Assembly: GCA_002423105.1 (NCBI GenBank)
Contig: DIUT01000043.1
Span: forward strand, 2,252 to 66,251
Origin: Geobacter sp. UBA6151
GTDB taxonomy: Bacteria; Desulfobacterota; Desulfuromonadia; Geobacterales; Pseudopelobacteraceae
DNA length: 64,000 nt
Direction: 5' to 3'
This document shows positions 7,539-17,300 of the stretch, in pieces. Both the position numbers and the translations under genes were made by a program. The number at the start of each line of letters is the position of its first letter. Position 1 is the first letter of the stretch. The notes under the pieces were generated by a model. The model ran no database searches. It saw only the letters and a program-made list of their open reading frames with translations, and had not been told where the DNA came from.

Positions 7539-8697
7539 GCAAAGCCTGTAACTCGATTCGTTGAGCTTTGGATAGCCGTACAAACATGACACCGATGCCG
7601 GGAATCAGGTTGTCTTTGCCCCAGGTTTGCAACCAGCGGACCGATGCCATAATCGGTGTACGGTCTGTCAAGCCGACAAAGTCAATGACAATCTGCTGAT
7701 TCACCTCGATATCAGGGTGGGTGCTGAAAAGGAAACAGCCTTCCGGTGATACATTCAGGGTGACGGTCTGTTCCGGCGCTACGCCGGAGGCTGCGTCATG
7801 GTACAAAAGAGCGTTCAGATTCAGCTCCACCCGGTTTTTGGGGCGTACAACGCGGGCCTGGAAATTGGCGCAGGCAGCCACAAACTGCTCAAACGTGCGA
7901 AAGGTACCTTTGGTGCCGGTTGCCGTGAGTATCTTGATGGTGTCGGTGGCCGGAGAAACATTCAGATAAACGCTGGGCAGGGCCAGCAGCATGTCTTCAA
8001 CCAGTGCCTTGTCATTGGAAGATGCTTTGATCCGTACCGGCATGTCGATTGCGATGCCGTTCATTGGTGTTGAGGCTGCCAGAACCGGGGCATTTTTCAG
8101 GTCTGAGGTAGCCAGACAGGATGCTCCTATGCTTTCAAGGGCTTCGCGGTAGACCTGAACACGGGTTTCACTGCGGGAAATTACAAGTATCAGCGGGCTT
8201 GACATCGGGTGGTTGCCTGTCCTTTTATTAGTCAGCTGTTTCAGCGCCTGTTCGATGATTTCCTGGTAGTTCAGCCAGGCCAGTGCCGCCTCCCGCCTGC
8301 CCCAGGGGGATTCGCACTCAAGGCAGATATCCGGCACAAGTTCCCGGCAGAGGCGGGGCCGGTCATTGAAGGGAAGATAACACCCATCAGCAGCCAGAAA
8401 GACACAGTCGGCAGTATCCGGCAGCGGCGCCAGCCCAGGTTTGCCGTGTTCCAGAACGGTTGCCGGACGCGGGTAGCGGATAATACGTTCCGGGTCTGGC
8501 GCCGTTTCACCAGGCTGGTAGGGTACTCCCAGATGCTGTTCCAGCACCCAGTTGCCGCTGCCAAGGAACTGGGCCAGCGCGGCAGCAGGGTCAGGACTAC
8601 CCAGAAAACGCTCCGGACCCTCGATTCCTGGACGGGTCCGGCAGCAATGTCCGCCGCAGCGGGCGCAGATGGAGTGGTCTTCGTTTGAGTTAATCAT
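7516..8697 (-). CDS. YkgJ-type cysteine-cluster domain fused to PilZ domain protein
   Basis: One uninterrupted frame carries two different domains. The N-terminal part has CARCGGHCC and later DCVFLAADGCYLPFNDRPRLC, the cysteine pattern of the YkgJ metal-cluster family. The C-terminal part starts around MSSPLILVISRSE and ends in a PilZ domain with an intact cyclic-di-GMP motif: RPKNR (RxxxR) followed by NVSPEG. An ATG with a weak ribosome site at 8205 could start the PilZ half separately. Start at 8697 (MINSNEDH) is preferred; an upstream in-frame ATG at 8751 exists. Role: probably a cyclic-di-GMP-responsive protein; function of the cysteine domain unknown. Confidence 0.82.
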   Translation of the reverse strand: MINSNEDHSICARCGGHCCRTRPGIEGPERFLGSPDPAAALAQFLGSGNWVLEQHLGVPYQPGETAPDPERIIRYPRPATVLEHGKPGLAPLPDTADCVFLAADGCYLPFNDRPRLCRELVPDICLECESPWGRREAALAWLNYQEIIEQALKQLTNKRTGNHPMSSPLILVISRSETRVQVYREALESIGASCLATSDLKNAPVLAASTPMNGIAIDMPVRIKASSNDKALVEDMLLALPSVYLNVSPATDTIKILTATGTKGTFRTFEQFVAACANFQARVVRPKNRVELNLNALLYHDAASGVAPEQTVTLNVSPEGCFLFSTHPDIEVNQQIVIDFVGLTDRTPIMASVRWLQTWGKDNLIPGIGVMFVRLSKAQRIELQALLKALEPG

Positions 8698-8813
8698 AGT
8701 ATCCAAAGCAATGGTTTTATGTGGCACTATCGTGAAGCTGCAGGAGTGCATATTTACGGCTGAGAACGTCTGACGTCAAGACCTTTCAAGGTAACCTTTT
8801 TGTGGAGTCTGCC

Positions 8814-10379
8814 ATGAACGCCCACCAGATCGAACAACTGCTGTCTTCTGCTGCCTATCCCGATCCCACCTCCAGGGTTTTTATGCAGCAAACCCACATT
8901 TCCCTGCTGTTCTTCACTGATGAGCATGTCTACAAGGTCAAGAAGCCGGTAAACCTTGGATTTCTGGATTTCAGCACCCTTGAGCAGCGGCGTTTTTACT
9001 GCCGGGAAGAATTGCGCCTCAACCGGCGGCTTGCGCCGGACATCTATCTGGATGTGGTGGAGCTGTGTGAGGATGCGGCAGGCTGTCTGCGTATCAACGG
9101 GTCGGGGACGGTGGTGGAGTACGCTGTCAAAATGCTCAGGATGCCGGAAGAGCGGATCATGGCCCGTCTGCTTGAAAAAAATGCTGTTACCCCTGCCCAG
9201 ATTGAGCAGCTTGCCACCCTGGTTGCCCGCTTTCATAAGGAGGCTGACACCGATGAGCGGATCGCTGCTTTTGGCTCGCTGGAAGCAATCCGTGAAAATT
9301 GGGAGGAAAACCTCCGGCAGACCGGGGTGTTTGTTGGCAGAACCATCACGGAAAAGGATCACCGTCTGATTGCCAGATGGGTGTACACTTCGTTGAAGGC
9401 AGAACAGGAACTGTTTGAAGCACGGGTGCGTGACGGATTCATCCGCGACTGTGACGGTGACCTGCATACCGAAAATATCTGTCTGGACAGCAGTATCCAT
9501 ATCTTTGATTGCATCGAGTTCAACGAACGGTTTCGTTTCAGCGATACCGCAGCGGATGTGGCTTTTCTGGCAATGGACCTGGAAAACCATGGCCGTCGTG
9601 ATCTGGCGGAACTGTTTGTGGACAGCTATCAGCAGCACAGTGGTGATGCAGGACTGGGGCCGGTACTGCCACTGTACCTGGCCAATCGTGCTTTTATCCG
9701 GGGTAAGGTGGAAAGCCTCCGCCTGGATGATCCGCTGTTCAGCGATGATGAAAAGCTGGCTGCCACAGCAAGAGCCCGGCGTTTTTTCAGGCTGGTTCGT
9801 GGCTATGCGTTGCGACAGAACCTGCCCTGCACACTGTTTATGACCTGTGGTCCCAGTGGCTGCGGAAAGTCGGCTCTGGCCAGTGAGCTGGCCTTTCAAC
9901 TGGGCATAGACCATGTTTCATCGGATGTGGAGCGGAAACTACTTGCCGGCCTATCGTTAACAGAACGGGGAGCAGATATCTATGGGACGATGTGGAACCG
10001 TGCCACGTATGCGCGTCTTGCCGAGCTTGCCGCAGCAGCGCTGCATGCAGGCAAAAGCATTGTGGTTGACGCTACATTTATCCGGCGGGCCGACCGTGAG
10101 CAGTTTTGCCGTCTGGCAAAGGCGGCCTCTTCAAGCTGTGTGATTCTTTGTCCTGAATGTCCCGATGACCTGGTCAGACAGCGGATTGAAACCCGTTGTC
10201 GAGACGGAAACAATGCCTCGGATGGAACTGTTGCGGTGTACCTGCGGCAAAAGGCTGCATTTGAAATGCCGGTCCCTGAGGAAGGTATGGCCTTGTTCCT
10301 TGATGCCACGAACACTCCGTTTGATCTGGTGGATCAGGTTGTGGCGGCACCGGGAGTTCTGGTAAAAATGGAAGAATAA
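8814..10379 (+). CDS. Fusion of aminoglycoside phosphotransferase-like and P-loop kinase domains
   Basis: 521 residues. The N-terminal two thirds resemble the APH kinase fold (HVYKVKKPVNLGF, and catalytic region RDCDGDLHTENICL with the DxxxxN arrangement). The C-terminal third is an AAA_33-type kinase with Walker A GPSGCGKSALASEL and VDATFIRRADREQF. This two-domain architecture is widespread in bacteria as a conserved protein of unknown substrate; it is not evidence of antibiotic resistance. ATG 8814 follows GGAG with 6-bp spacing. A strong terminator follows at 10443-10474. Confidence 0.85.
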   Translation: MNAHQIEQLLSSAAYPDPTSRVFMQQTHISLLFFTDEHVYKVKKPVNLGFLDFSTLEQRRFYCREELRLNRRLAPDIYLDVVELCEDAAGCLRINGSGTVVEYAVKMLRMPEERIMARLLEKNAVTPAQIEQLATLVARFHKEADTDERIAAFGSLEAIRENWEENLRQTGVFVGRTITEKDHRLIARWVYTSLKAEQELFEARVRDGFIRDCDGDLHTENICLDSSIHIFDCIEFNERFRFSDTAADVAFLAMDLENHGRRDLAELFVDSYQQHSGDAGLGPVLPLYLANRAFIRGKVESLRLDDPLFSDDEKLAATARARRFFRLVRGYALRQNLPCTLFMTCGPSGCGKSALASELAFQLGIDHVSSDVERKLLAGLSLTERGADIYGTMWNRATYARLAELAAAALHAGKSIVVDATFIRRADREQFCRLAKAASSSCVILCPECPDDLVRQRIETRCRDGNNASDGTVAVYLRQKAAFEMPVPEEGMALFLDATNTPFDLVDQVVAAPGVLVKMEE

Positions 10380-10442
10380 GAACTTTTTTACTTGCAGATT
10401 GAAAACAGTGTGCTAATGTTCGACATCTTTTAAAGTTTACAA

Positions 10443-10474
10443 ACCCGGTGACTTTGGAAGTCACCGGGTTTTTT
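10443..10474 (+). terminator. Intrinsic terminator
   Basis: A 12-bp perfect stem (ACCCGGTGACTT / AAGTCACCGGGT) with a TGG loop is followed by six T. It ends the 8814-10379 transcript. Confidence 0.92.
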
Positions 10475-10500
10475 GGTTTTTCAAACACCCTTGCTATCAT
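10473..10500 (+). promoter_or_regulatory. Candidate promoter of the cold-shock gene
   Basis: TTGGTT and TATCAT with 16-bp spacing. The -35 box lies in the T-tract of the upstream terminator. The leader would be only about 35 nt, much shorter than the E. coli cspA leader. Confidence 0.4.
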
Positions 10501-10541
10501 GGGTGCATTACACAAGAAGGTCGAAGAAGGAGAAGTACGGT

Positions 10542-10742
10542 ATGACAACAGGTCGGGTTAAGTGGTTCAATGACAGCAAGGGGTTTGGTTTTCTGGAGCA
10601 GGATAATGGCGAAGACGTTTTCGTGCATTTTTCCGCTATCAACGGTAATGGTTTCAAGTCCCTTGCTGAGGGGGATACGGTGCAGTTCGAGATCGTCAAA
10701 GGCCCCAAAGGTCTTCAAGCGGCTAACGTAACCCGCGTGTAA
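10542..10742 (+). CDS. Cold-shock domain protein (CspA family)
   Basis: 66-residue single-stranded nucleic-acid-binding OB-fold protein. Both RNP motifs are present (KGFGFLEQDNG and DVFVHFSAI). RNA chaperone role is known for the family. Ribosome site GAAGGAGAAG precedes ATG 10542. Monocistronic between two terminators. Confidence 0.97.
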   Translation: MTTGRVKWFNDSKGFGFLEQDNGEDVFVHFSAINGNGFKSLAEGDTVQFEIVKGPKGLQAANVTRV

Positions 10743-10765
10743 GACGGCTCCTGTACCTTTGGTAC

Positions 10766-10808
10766 AAAAAGGAAAGCCCCGGCATGAACTGCCGGGGCTT
10801 TCCTTTTT
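10766..10808 (+). terminator. Intrinsic terminator after the cold-shock gene
   Basis: AAAAAGGAAAGCCCCGGCA pairs with TGCCGGGGCTTTCCTTTTT, usable from both strands, so it can also end the convergent HD-GYP gene. Confidence 0.92.
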
Positions 10809-10822
10809 TGACCACGGTATCC

Positions 10823-11788
10823 TCAGTTGTCTTCAGTTTTTTTGCGTGCCGTGATGATCGCTTCAAACCGGGCAAACAGTTCCGGATTGAAGGAGCCGGG
10901 CATTTCGCTCCTCATTATTTGTAAAGCACGGGCGTGGCTGACAGCCTGGCGGTGTATCCGGTCTGCTGTAAGGGCGCTGTATACGTCACAAATGGCCATT
11001 ACCTGGGCAGTTCTTGGTATGGCTTCTCCTTTCAGCGCAGATGGATAACCTTCGCCGTCATAGCGTTCGTGGTGGTGCCGGACTGCCAAAAGCGAGATTT
11101 CGCTGAACCCGCCGATCTCCTTCAGGCATTCATACCCATGCTGGGCATGCCGTTTGATTTTGTAGTATTCAACGTCGCTCAATGCATCCTGTTTTTCCAA
11201 TATTTTGTTGGATATGAAAATCATGCCCAGATCATGCAGCAGTGCGCCTATGCCCACATCGGTCAGCTCATCCGGGGTAAGCCGGTATACCTCGTCATGA
11301 ACCAGCAGAGAAAGCGCAGCCACCTGCAGGGAGTGCACAAAGATGTAGTAGTTGTGATCAGCAACAGAATGTATGGCATTGAGCGAGTTGGGGGCCGAGC
11401 AGATATACTCCAGCAGGTAGCGGATCAGATTCCGGCAGCGGTCCAGCTTTGCTGCCTCTTCGGGATTCTCAAAGACATCAATGACATAATTGACGGTGGT
11501 TTGATACAGAATCTGTCCCTTTGTCCACACGTTGAGATCCCGGCGTCCAAGGGTTTCAGACAGGCCGTTTTCCAGAAATTTGGTGACTTCTTCCATGTCT
11601 CCGGTTCTGACGTACAGAAATTCCACAAAGTTCCGTTCCAGCCGCATGCGGTCCAGATCGGAAAATTGGCGGTCATGGGGCTTGTACAGTACGTAATTTC
11701 CCCCGGTTTTGGTATACAGGGAAACGCCGGGAAATGTTTGCGGGTTGATGCTGGCGATGCTTATGGGGCGGCAATAATGGTCTCGCAT
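10823..11788 (-). CDS. HD-GYP domain protein (probable cyclic-di-GMP phosphodiesterase)
   Basis: About 321 residues. The C-terminal half has the HD motif (ALLHDLGM) and the GYP motif (HHHERYDGEGYP) of phosphodiesterases that cleave cyclic-di-GMP. The N-terminal 130 residues form an uncharacterised regulatory part with no receiver or PAS motif seen. The frame extends upstream to 11893, but MRDHYCRPISIAS at 11788 resembles the usual start of this group; an AGGAG 17 bp upstream is too far to decide it. Together with the PilZ protein at 7516-8697 it indicates local cyclic-di-GMP genes. Confidence 0.9.
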   Translation of the reverse strand: MRDHYCRPISIASINPQTFPGVSLYTKTGGNYVLYKPHDRQFSDLDRMRLERNFVEFLYVRTGDMEEVTKFLENGLSETLGRRDLNVWTKGQILYQTTVNYVIDVFENPEEAAKLDRCRNLIRYLLEYICSAPNSLNAIHSVADHNYYIFVHSLQVAALSLLVHDEVYRLTPDELTDVGIGALLHDLGMIFISNKILEKQDALSDVEYYKIKRHAQHGYECLKEIGGFSEISLLAVRHHHERYDGEGYPSALKGEAIPRTAQVMAICDVYSALTADRIHRQAVSHARALQIMRSEMPGSFNPELFARFEAIITARKKTEDN

Positions 11789-11962
11789 TGCGTTGATTCT
11801 TTCAAGCTCCTGATGGTGTATTGTTGGCAAATAATACGCTGGAGTGCTTCTGATCGCAACTGTTTCCCGAAATATTCCGCAGCGGTTTGACAAGAAGCAG
11901 GCCTGGCTTCTATAGTGATACTGTTATAAACAGGCATACCAGGCAGTTTTCAGGAGAGATGT

Positions 11963-13609
11963 ATGAACAAGCAGATTTATGTTATCGGGCACCGTAATCC
12001 AGACACTGATTCTATCGCTTCGGCCATTGCCTATGCGGCTCTCAAACGTCATCAAGGCTACCGGAACGTTACGGCGGCCATGGCAGGGCGTCCGAACCCT
12101 CAGACGTCGTATATTCTGAATCGCCTCGGTGTGAAACCACCACTGTATCTTGCCGATGTCCGCCCCAAAGTACGGGACGTACTTGGACGCAGTCCGGTTA
12201 CGGCGGGTGTTGATCAGACCCTTAGAGAAGCGTTGGAGCTGTTTCATCAACATGGGATCAGGGTGCTGCCGGTGGTGAACGATGGTCGGGAGCCTGTAGG
12301 CGTTGTATCGCTTCTTAAGTTATCAGAAAAATATCTGGTGGCCGGAACCGGGCGCAAGCGGGGAGTGGATACTTCATTACAGGCGCTGGCTACCGCCCTT
12401 GAGGCGGATTTTTTGTCCGGCAGTTCCTCTGACCAGGTTGAACACCTTCACCTGTTCATTGGCGCCATGGTTGAGGAATCCTTCACCGGCAGAATTGCCG
12501 GATACGATCCTGCCACGCTGCTGATCATGACCGGTGACCGGCCCTCGATTCAGCAGGCTGCCATTGAACGGGGCGTGCGCCTGCTGGTGGTGACCGGTGG
12601 TTTCGGTGTCAGCGGGCCGTTGTTGCGCCAAGCTGCTGCAGCGGGGGTAACAATACTCTCTACCCCCTTTGATACGGCCACTGCCGCATGGATGTGCCGT
12701 CTTTCCACGCCGTTATCCTGCTTTACGGAGCCTAAATTCGAGCGGATCGGTGTTGCCGAGCCGCTGGAACATCTGCGCCTGAAACTGCTGCACTCCGGCG
12801 AACCGGCGGTGGTGGTGGTTGAGGAAGACGGCACCCTGGCCGGTGTGGCCACCAAGTCCTCCCTGCTCCGACAGATCCCCTATGCCCTGATTCTGGTTGA
12901 TCACAATGAACTGGGGCAGGCGGTGTCCGGCGCTGAGGCGGTGGAAATACTTGAGGTTATTGATCATCACAAGTTGGGTAATCCTCCCACCAATCATCCC
13001 ATAACCTTCATGGTTGCCCCGGTGGGCAGCACCTGTACCGTGGTTGCCACCCTCTACCGGGAGCGGGGAATTGAACCTGAACCGGCCATTGCCGGACTGC
13101 TTCTGGCCGGGATCATGACTGATACAGTCATTCTCAAGTCACCTACCACCACCTCGCGGGATCATGAAATAGTGGCCTGGCTTGAACCATTGGCCGGGCT
13201 GGAACATGGCGCATTCGCCCGGGATATTTTTGCCTCCTGCAGCGGTTTTTCGGCCCATGCAACCCTTGAGGATGCACTGCGCAGCGATTTTAAGCACTTC
13301 AATGCCGGGGAGACTCTCTTTGGCGTCGGACAGGTGGAGGTTGTGGGGTTTGACGAGTTCTTTGAACTGAAGGATGCCCTGCGGGAAACCTTGCGCAAGG
13401 TCAAGGAAGCGGACAAGCTGCATATGGCCGGGTTGATGGTCACTGACATCTACAGCGAGACCACCCTTTTTCTGGCTGAAGGGAAAAATGAGCTTGCCCA
13501 TCTGATGGGCTATCCGCAAAAGGAACCACATCTGTATGAGCTGAAAGGAGTTATGTCCCGCAAGAAGCAGATGGTGCCGCATTTACTGAAGGTGTTGGGG
13601 GCATTGTAG
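11963..13609 (+). CDS. ppaC: Manganese-dependent inorganic pyrophosphatase with CBS and DRTGG regulatory domains
   Basis: 548 residues, family II soluble pyrophosphatase that hydrolyses diphosphate. The DHH catalytic motifs are GHRNPDTDSIASA near the N-terminus and IDHHKLGN around residue 333. The catalytic domain is split by a regulatory insert: CBS (about 60-120), DRTGG (about 150-240), CBS (about 250-310). Such CBS-pyrophosphatases are inhibited by AMP/ADP and activated by ATP or diadenosine polyphosphates, as established for clostridial relatives. RBS AGGAGAG lies just before ATG 11963. Confidence 0.95.
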   Translation: MNKQIYVIGHRNPDTDSIASAIAYAALKRHQGYRNVTAAMAGRPNPQTSYILNRLGVKPPLYLADVRPKVRDVLGRSPVTAGVDQTLREALELFHQHGIRVLPVVNDGREPVGVVSLLKLSEKYLVAGTGRKRGVDTSLQALATALEADFLSGSSSDQVEHLHLFIGAMVEESFTGRIAGYDPATLLIMTGDRPSIQQAAIERGVRLLVVTGGFGVSGPLLRQAAAAGVTILSTPFDTATAAWMCRLSTPLSCFTEPKFERIGVAEPLEHLRLKLLHSGEPAVVVVEEDGTLAGVATKSSLLRQIPYALILVDHNELGQAVSGAEAVEILEVIDHHKLGNPPTNHPITFMVAPVGSTCTVVATLYRERGIEPEPAIAGLLLAGIMTDTVILKSPTTTSRDHEIVAWLEPLAGLEHGAFARDIFASCSGFSAHATLEDALRSDFKHFNAGETLFGVGQVEVVGFDEFFELKDALRETLRKVKEADKLHMAGLMVTDIYSETTLFLAEGKNELAHLMGYPQKEPHLYELKGVMSRKKQMVPHLLKVLGAL

Positions 13610-13644
13610 GTAAGAGAGAGAACTACGGTATGATTTATTGGTTA

Positions 13645-13663
13645 ATCCCCCGTCATGGGGGAT
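13645..13663. terminator. Short palindrome between convergent genes
   Basis: ATCCCCC and GGGGGAT around GTCAT. It is placed between the ends of ppaC and the XRE gene and lacks a strong T-tract. It resembles the GC-rich intergenic palindromes elsewhere in the window. Confidence 0.5.
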
Positions 13664-13669
13664 TTCCGG

Positions 13670-14116
13670 TTACACTTCTGTTGTTTGCGATACACAACCC
13701 TGTGCCGCCATTTTGACAACAGCAAGTATGGCTTTACGATTCTTTTTGTCAATTTGTCTGAAACGCCGCACCAACTCCCGTTCATCCGGGTTTCCCCATG
13801 TAACGGCCGCGTCTTGCACCATTCCTGCACCATTTCCCTTGTCATCTTTCAACTCAATAAGTTCAGCCGGAGAAACATTTAGCAATCGGGCAATAACTTG
13901 TATGTTTTCCACATTCAGCTTGTTTGTACCGCACTCATAACGCTGAATCTGCTGAAACGAAACATTCAGCATCTCTGCCAGCCGTTCCTGTGAAATGTGC
14001 AACTCCCGACGACGCTGACGAATGCGTTCACCTATTTCGCGACTTGAAATATGGGGATGTAGATACGCATTTTCTTTCATGTTTTGCACCATAACAACAA
14101 GCTTCAGCATAAACAA
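13670..14116 (-). CDS. XRE-family helix-turn-helix regulator
   Basis: Up to 148 residues. The HTH lies at about residues 27-85 (IGERIRQRRRELHISQERLAEMLNVSFQQIQRYE), typical of phage-repressor-like XRE proteins; the C-terminal part is short and helical (RRFRQIDKKNRKAILAVVKM). Several in-frame starts exist (14116, 14110, 14080) with no clear ribosome site; the HTH is intact with any of them. It is divergent from the giant RTX gene, with a 9-bp inverted repeat between them, so it may regulate itself and that gene. Confidence 0.88.
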   Translation of the reverse strand: MFMLKLVVMVQNMKENAYLHPHISSREIGERIRQRRRELHISQERLAEMLNVSFQQIQRYECGTNKLNVENIQVIARLLNVSPAELIELKDDKGNGAGMVQDAAVTWGNPDERELVRRFRQIDKKNRKAILAVVKMAAQGCVSQTTEV

Positions 14117-14123
14117 ACACGCA

Positions 14124-14158
14124 AAACGAGAGCATTTGCGTTGACTATACTCTCGTTT
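14124..14158. promoter_or_regulatory. Candidate operator in the XRE/RTX intergenic region
   Basis: Perfect 9-bp arms AAACGAGAG and CTCTCGTTT separated by 17 bp. Between them are TTGACT (plus-strand -35-like) and, on the minus strand, TATAGT (-10-like). The location is right for autoregulation of the XRE gene. The rest of 14159-14371 is AT-rich and shows nothing else except the RBS of the RTX gene. Confidence 0.5.
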
Positions 14159-14371
14159 AAGGTTAGTCTCCCGTCCAAAATATGTAATAAATACGTAAAG
14201 AAAGTCATGACGTTTTCAAGGAAAAAATCCAATTAATCCATAGCATTAAATGGTTCTGCCTCTGATCAAACATGCTGGATCCCTGAAGAGGGATTCCACA
14301 TGCTTCCAGAATGTTGACGGTTGTTATAGCTGCAAGCAATTAATCATACCTACACAGGAGGAATTACCCGT

Positions 14372-17300
14372 ATGTCCCTTACAACAGAGCAGCAGACCAG
14401 GATTTTACAGATTACGCAGATGATGTTCGGCGCGGCTCCGGGAGCAGAATATCTCGAACAATTTGAAAGCTTTGTGACCTCCGGTCATTCAGCTGCCGGT
14501 CTGGCCCAGGTTCTTTCAGGAACCGTTGCCTTTTTCGGCACGGCCTATTCCGCAAGTCTCACGCCGTCCCAATTTGCCGACACCTTTGTCAACGACCTGG
14601 TGGGTGATCACGCTTCCGCTGAAAACAAGGCAGGGGCAAGCAGCTACATTGTGGACAGAATGGCGCAGGGTGCTGATCAGGCAACCATTATTTCCGAAAT
14701 CACCCAGGCGCTCTCGTCCGTATCTCCCGCAGATACCAATTGGGGGGCGGCGGCAACCCACTACAACACCACCGTTGTCACGCGGATTGTTGATAATTTG
14801 CTGGGAACCTCCGTATCAGACACCAATAAAGAGGCTGTGACGGACCATATGCTGGGCCTCATGGCTGGCGGACAATCCCTTGGATCAGTCATTGAATGGG
14901 CGGCCACCGCTCTTGACGGTGTTGATCCCGCCGATACCACGTGGGGTAACGCGGCAACACTGTTCGACAACCGGATCGAAATCTCCCGATACTATTCCGT
15001 TGACAAGGCAGGCGCTGCCACTGATGTGGGAACCTTGAAGCAGGTATTGAGCGGAGTCACCATTGCCGAAGGCAGTGTCGCCTCTGCCAAGGCGATGTTC
15101 GACAATCCCCTGAATGGCACAGTCCAGGACGGTTACATCTCCGGGGCCACGGTATTTGTAGATAAGAACGGTGATGGCATCCTGAACCCCGGAGAAACCA
15201 GCGTTGTCACCGACGCCCAGGGTAACTTCACCCTGCCCGCCGGAGCCTTTGGTAAAATCATTGTCAGCGGGGGCACCGACATCGGCACCAACCTGCCCTT
15301 TACCGGAAGCTTCACAGCGCCTGCCGGCTCAGCCGTGGTTAACCCATTGACTACTTTGGTACAAGCCGTAGAAGAAAAAATTGGTAGCTTTGTAGGGTTT
15401 GAGTTTATCCAGAATTTAGTGGCTAGATCTCTTGGACTCCCTTTCGGAACTTCTATGACACATATTGATCCGATTAATTACATTAATAGCCCTGAATCTA
15501 ATGGGCAAGCATTGGGTACAAAAATGCTGGCTTCAGCAGTCCAGCTCAACAACCTGCTGACAATGGTCGGCTCAGCATTAGATGGTAGCTCAACAATGAA
15601 TTACACTCAAGCTTTCAACACGATTATAAATAGTTTGGCAGAAATTGTTGTAGATCGCGCCGTCGTTCCCGGTGGTATAACGAACGGTGTAGCACCACTT
15701 TCTCTGAGTGACAGCGCAGTTATTAGTCAAGTTATTTCCAATGCTGCCGCCATCAGTGGTATTTCAATTTCAACATCATTGACCAATAACATAGCTACTC
15801 TGGTATCCGACAATAATCAGACCATCAGCACTGTTATGAACGGTTCTGGTACTCCTACCGAGAAGCTGACCCAAATAATGCAGGTAGGCGCCGTGGCTCA
15901 GGGCGAAGTGTCTGACGCTATTCGTACTACTCTGGCAAGCGGCAGCGGTGATCTGACAACAGTAGTGACTAATTACACCGGCAGCGCCTTTGACACACTG
16001 GTAAACACAGCACCCATCGGTGATGTGTTGGGGAATGGTACAATCGCAACACCGATAGTAATTACACCGACCACGCCGCCACCAAGTGACGGCGGCACAC
16101 CATCGCCGACCTTCACGGTGACTGAAACTGCCGGAGTCGTCGAATTCGGCGGTACGGCGACAGGTAACATCACAATTGCCTGGGCAGGTACAGTTGGCGA
16201 TTCGGTTGCCACGTTCACCCGCCAGAGCGTTACCGCCACGACAACACCAGACTTTCACGGTACGGCAACAAAAATCACACTTGCATCAGGCCAGACCTTG
16301 GCGGCAACAGCCGCTAATGTAACGGGTGTGACGATTGACGGCGCGGGCACGGTGGCGGTCACAGCACTTCAGTCGACACTTGCCGCAGACCTGAGTGGGA
16401 TTGCCGCCACGACCACCACGGTTACCGGAAGCTTCGCTCAAGAAAATACCGTGGAGCAATTCACTGGAAAATTAGGCAACGCCAAACTGATAGTGACTAG
16501 CGCTGTTGGAGGTGGCATAGATCTTACATCTGCGGACGAGATAGATTCGGAAGCCACGTACCAGGTGGGCGCAAGCGCTTTCATTTTGGCCAATATAGCT
16601 GATCTTTCAGGCAAGCAAGTCACCGGTGCTGGCGGTGTGGGTTTGAGAATTTACAGCACCGATGACGCTTCGGCTGTAGACACAAGCCAAATGAGCCTCA
16701 GCGACATACAGCTCCTCGTTCTGGATTCGGTGAATATCTCGGACAATAGCTCACTAGGCAATGTCAGTACATTTGTCATCGTAGAAGATGAAACTTTCAC
16801 CCTCACCGCTGCTCAAGCCAGCGGCAAGACCATCCTTGGCGAGGGCGGTGTCACCATCACCGGCTTCGCCGCCGACACCGATCTTTCCGGCATTACCGTC
16901 GAAGGCACCGTCACCGGCACCGTGACCGCATCCGTCGATCTGTCCGCCGTCGACCTCACCAAGCTCACCGCTCTGACCGTCGGCGCAGATAACGGCGATA
17001 TCATCACGGCTACCGTCAGCCCGCAGCAATACGCCGCGTGGAAAGACACCGTCACCGTCGGCAATAATGACTTTTTTCAGTCCAGCGACGAAACTGCTCC
17101 CGAAACCACTATTGCCAGCGCTGCCTATGAGGAAGAAACCAACACGCTGACCATCACCGGCACCAAGTTCGACGAACTGCTGGAAACCGGCGAAACCGCC
17201 AGTACGGACATCAAAGGTCGTCTGGATTGGTCCAAGCTGGTGTGGGATATTAATGGCGATGATGACGCCACTGCCAATGTAACATTCGAACTCTCCGATA

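Noticed and set aside
8754..9914. 386-codon minus-strand frame antisense to the APH-like/P-loop fusion
   Set aside because: The sense frame has kinase motifs and an RBS; the antisense product has none.
8814..10379. Aminoglycoside resistance gene
   Set aside because: The APH-like domain is fused to a P-loop kinase in a widespread architecture with no known link to resistance.
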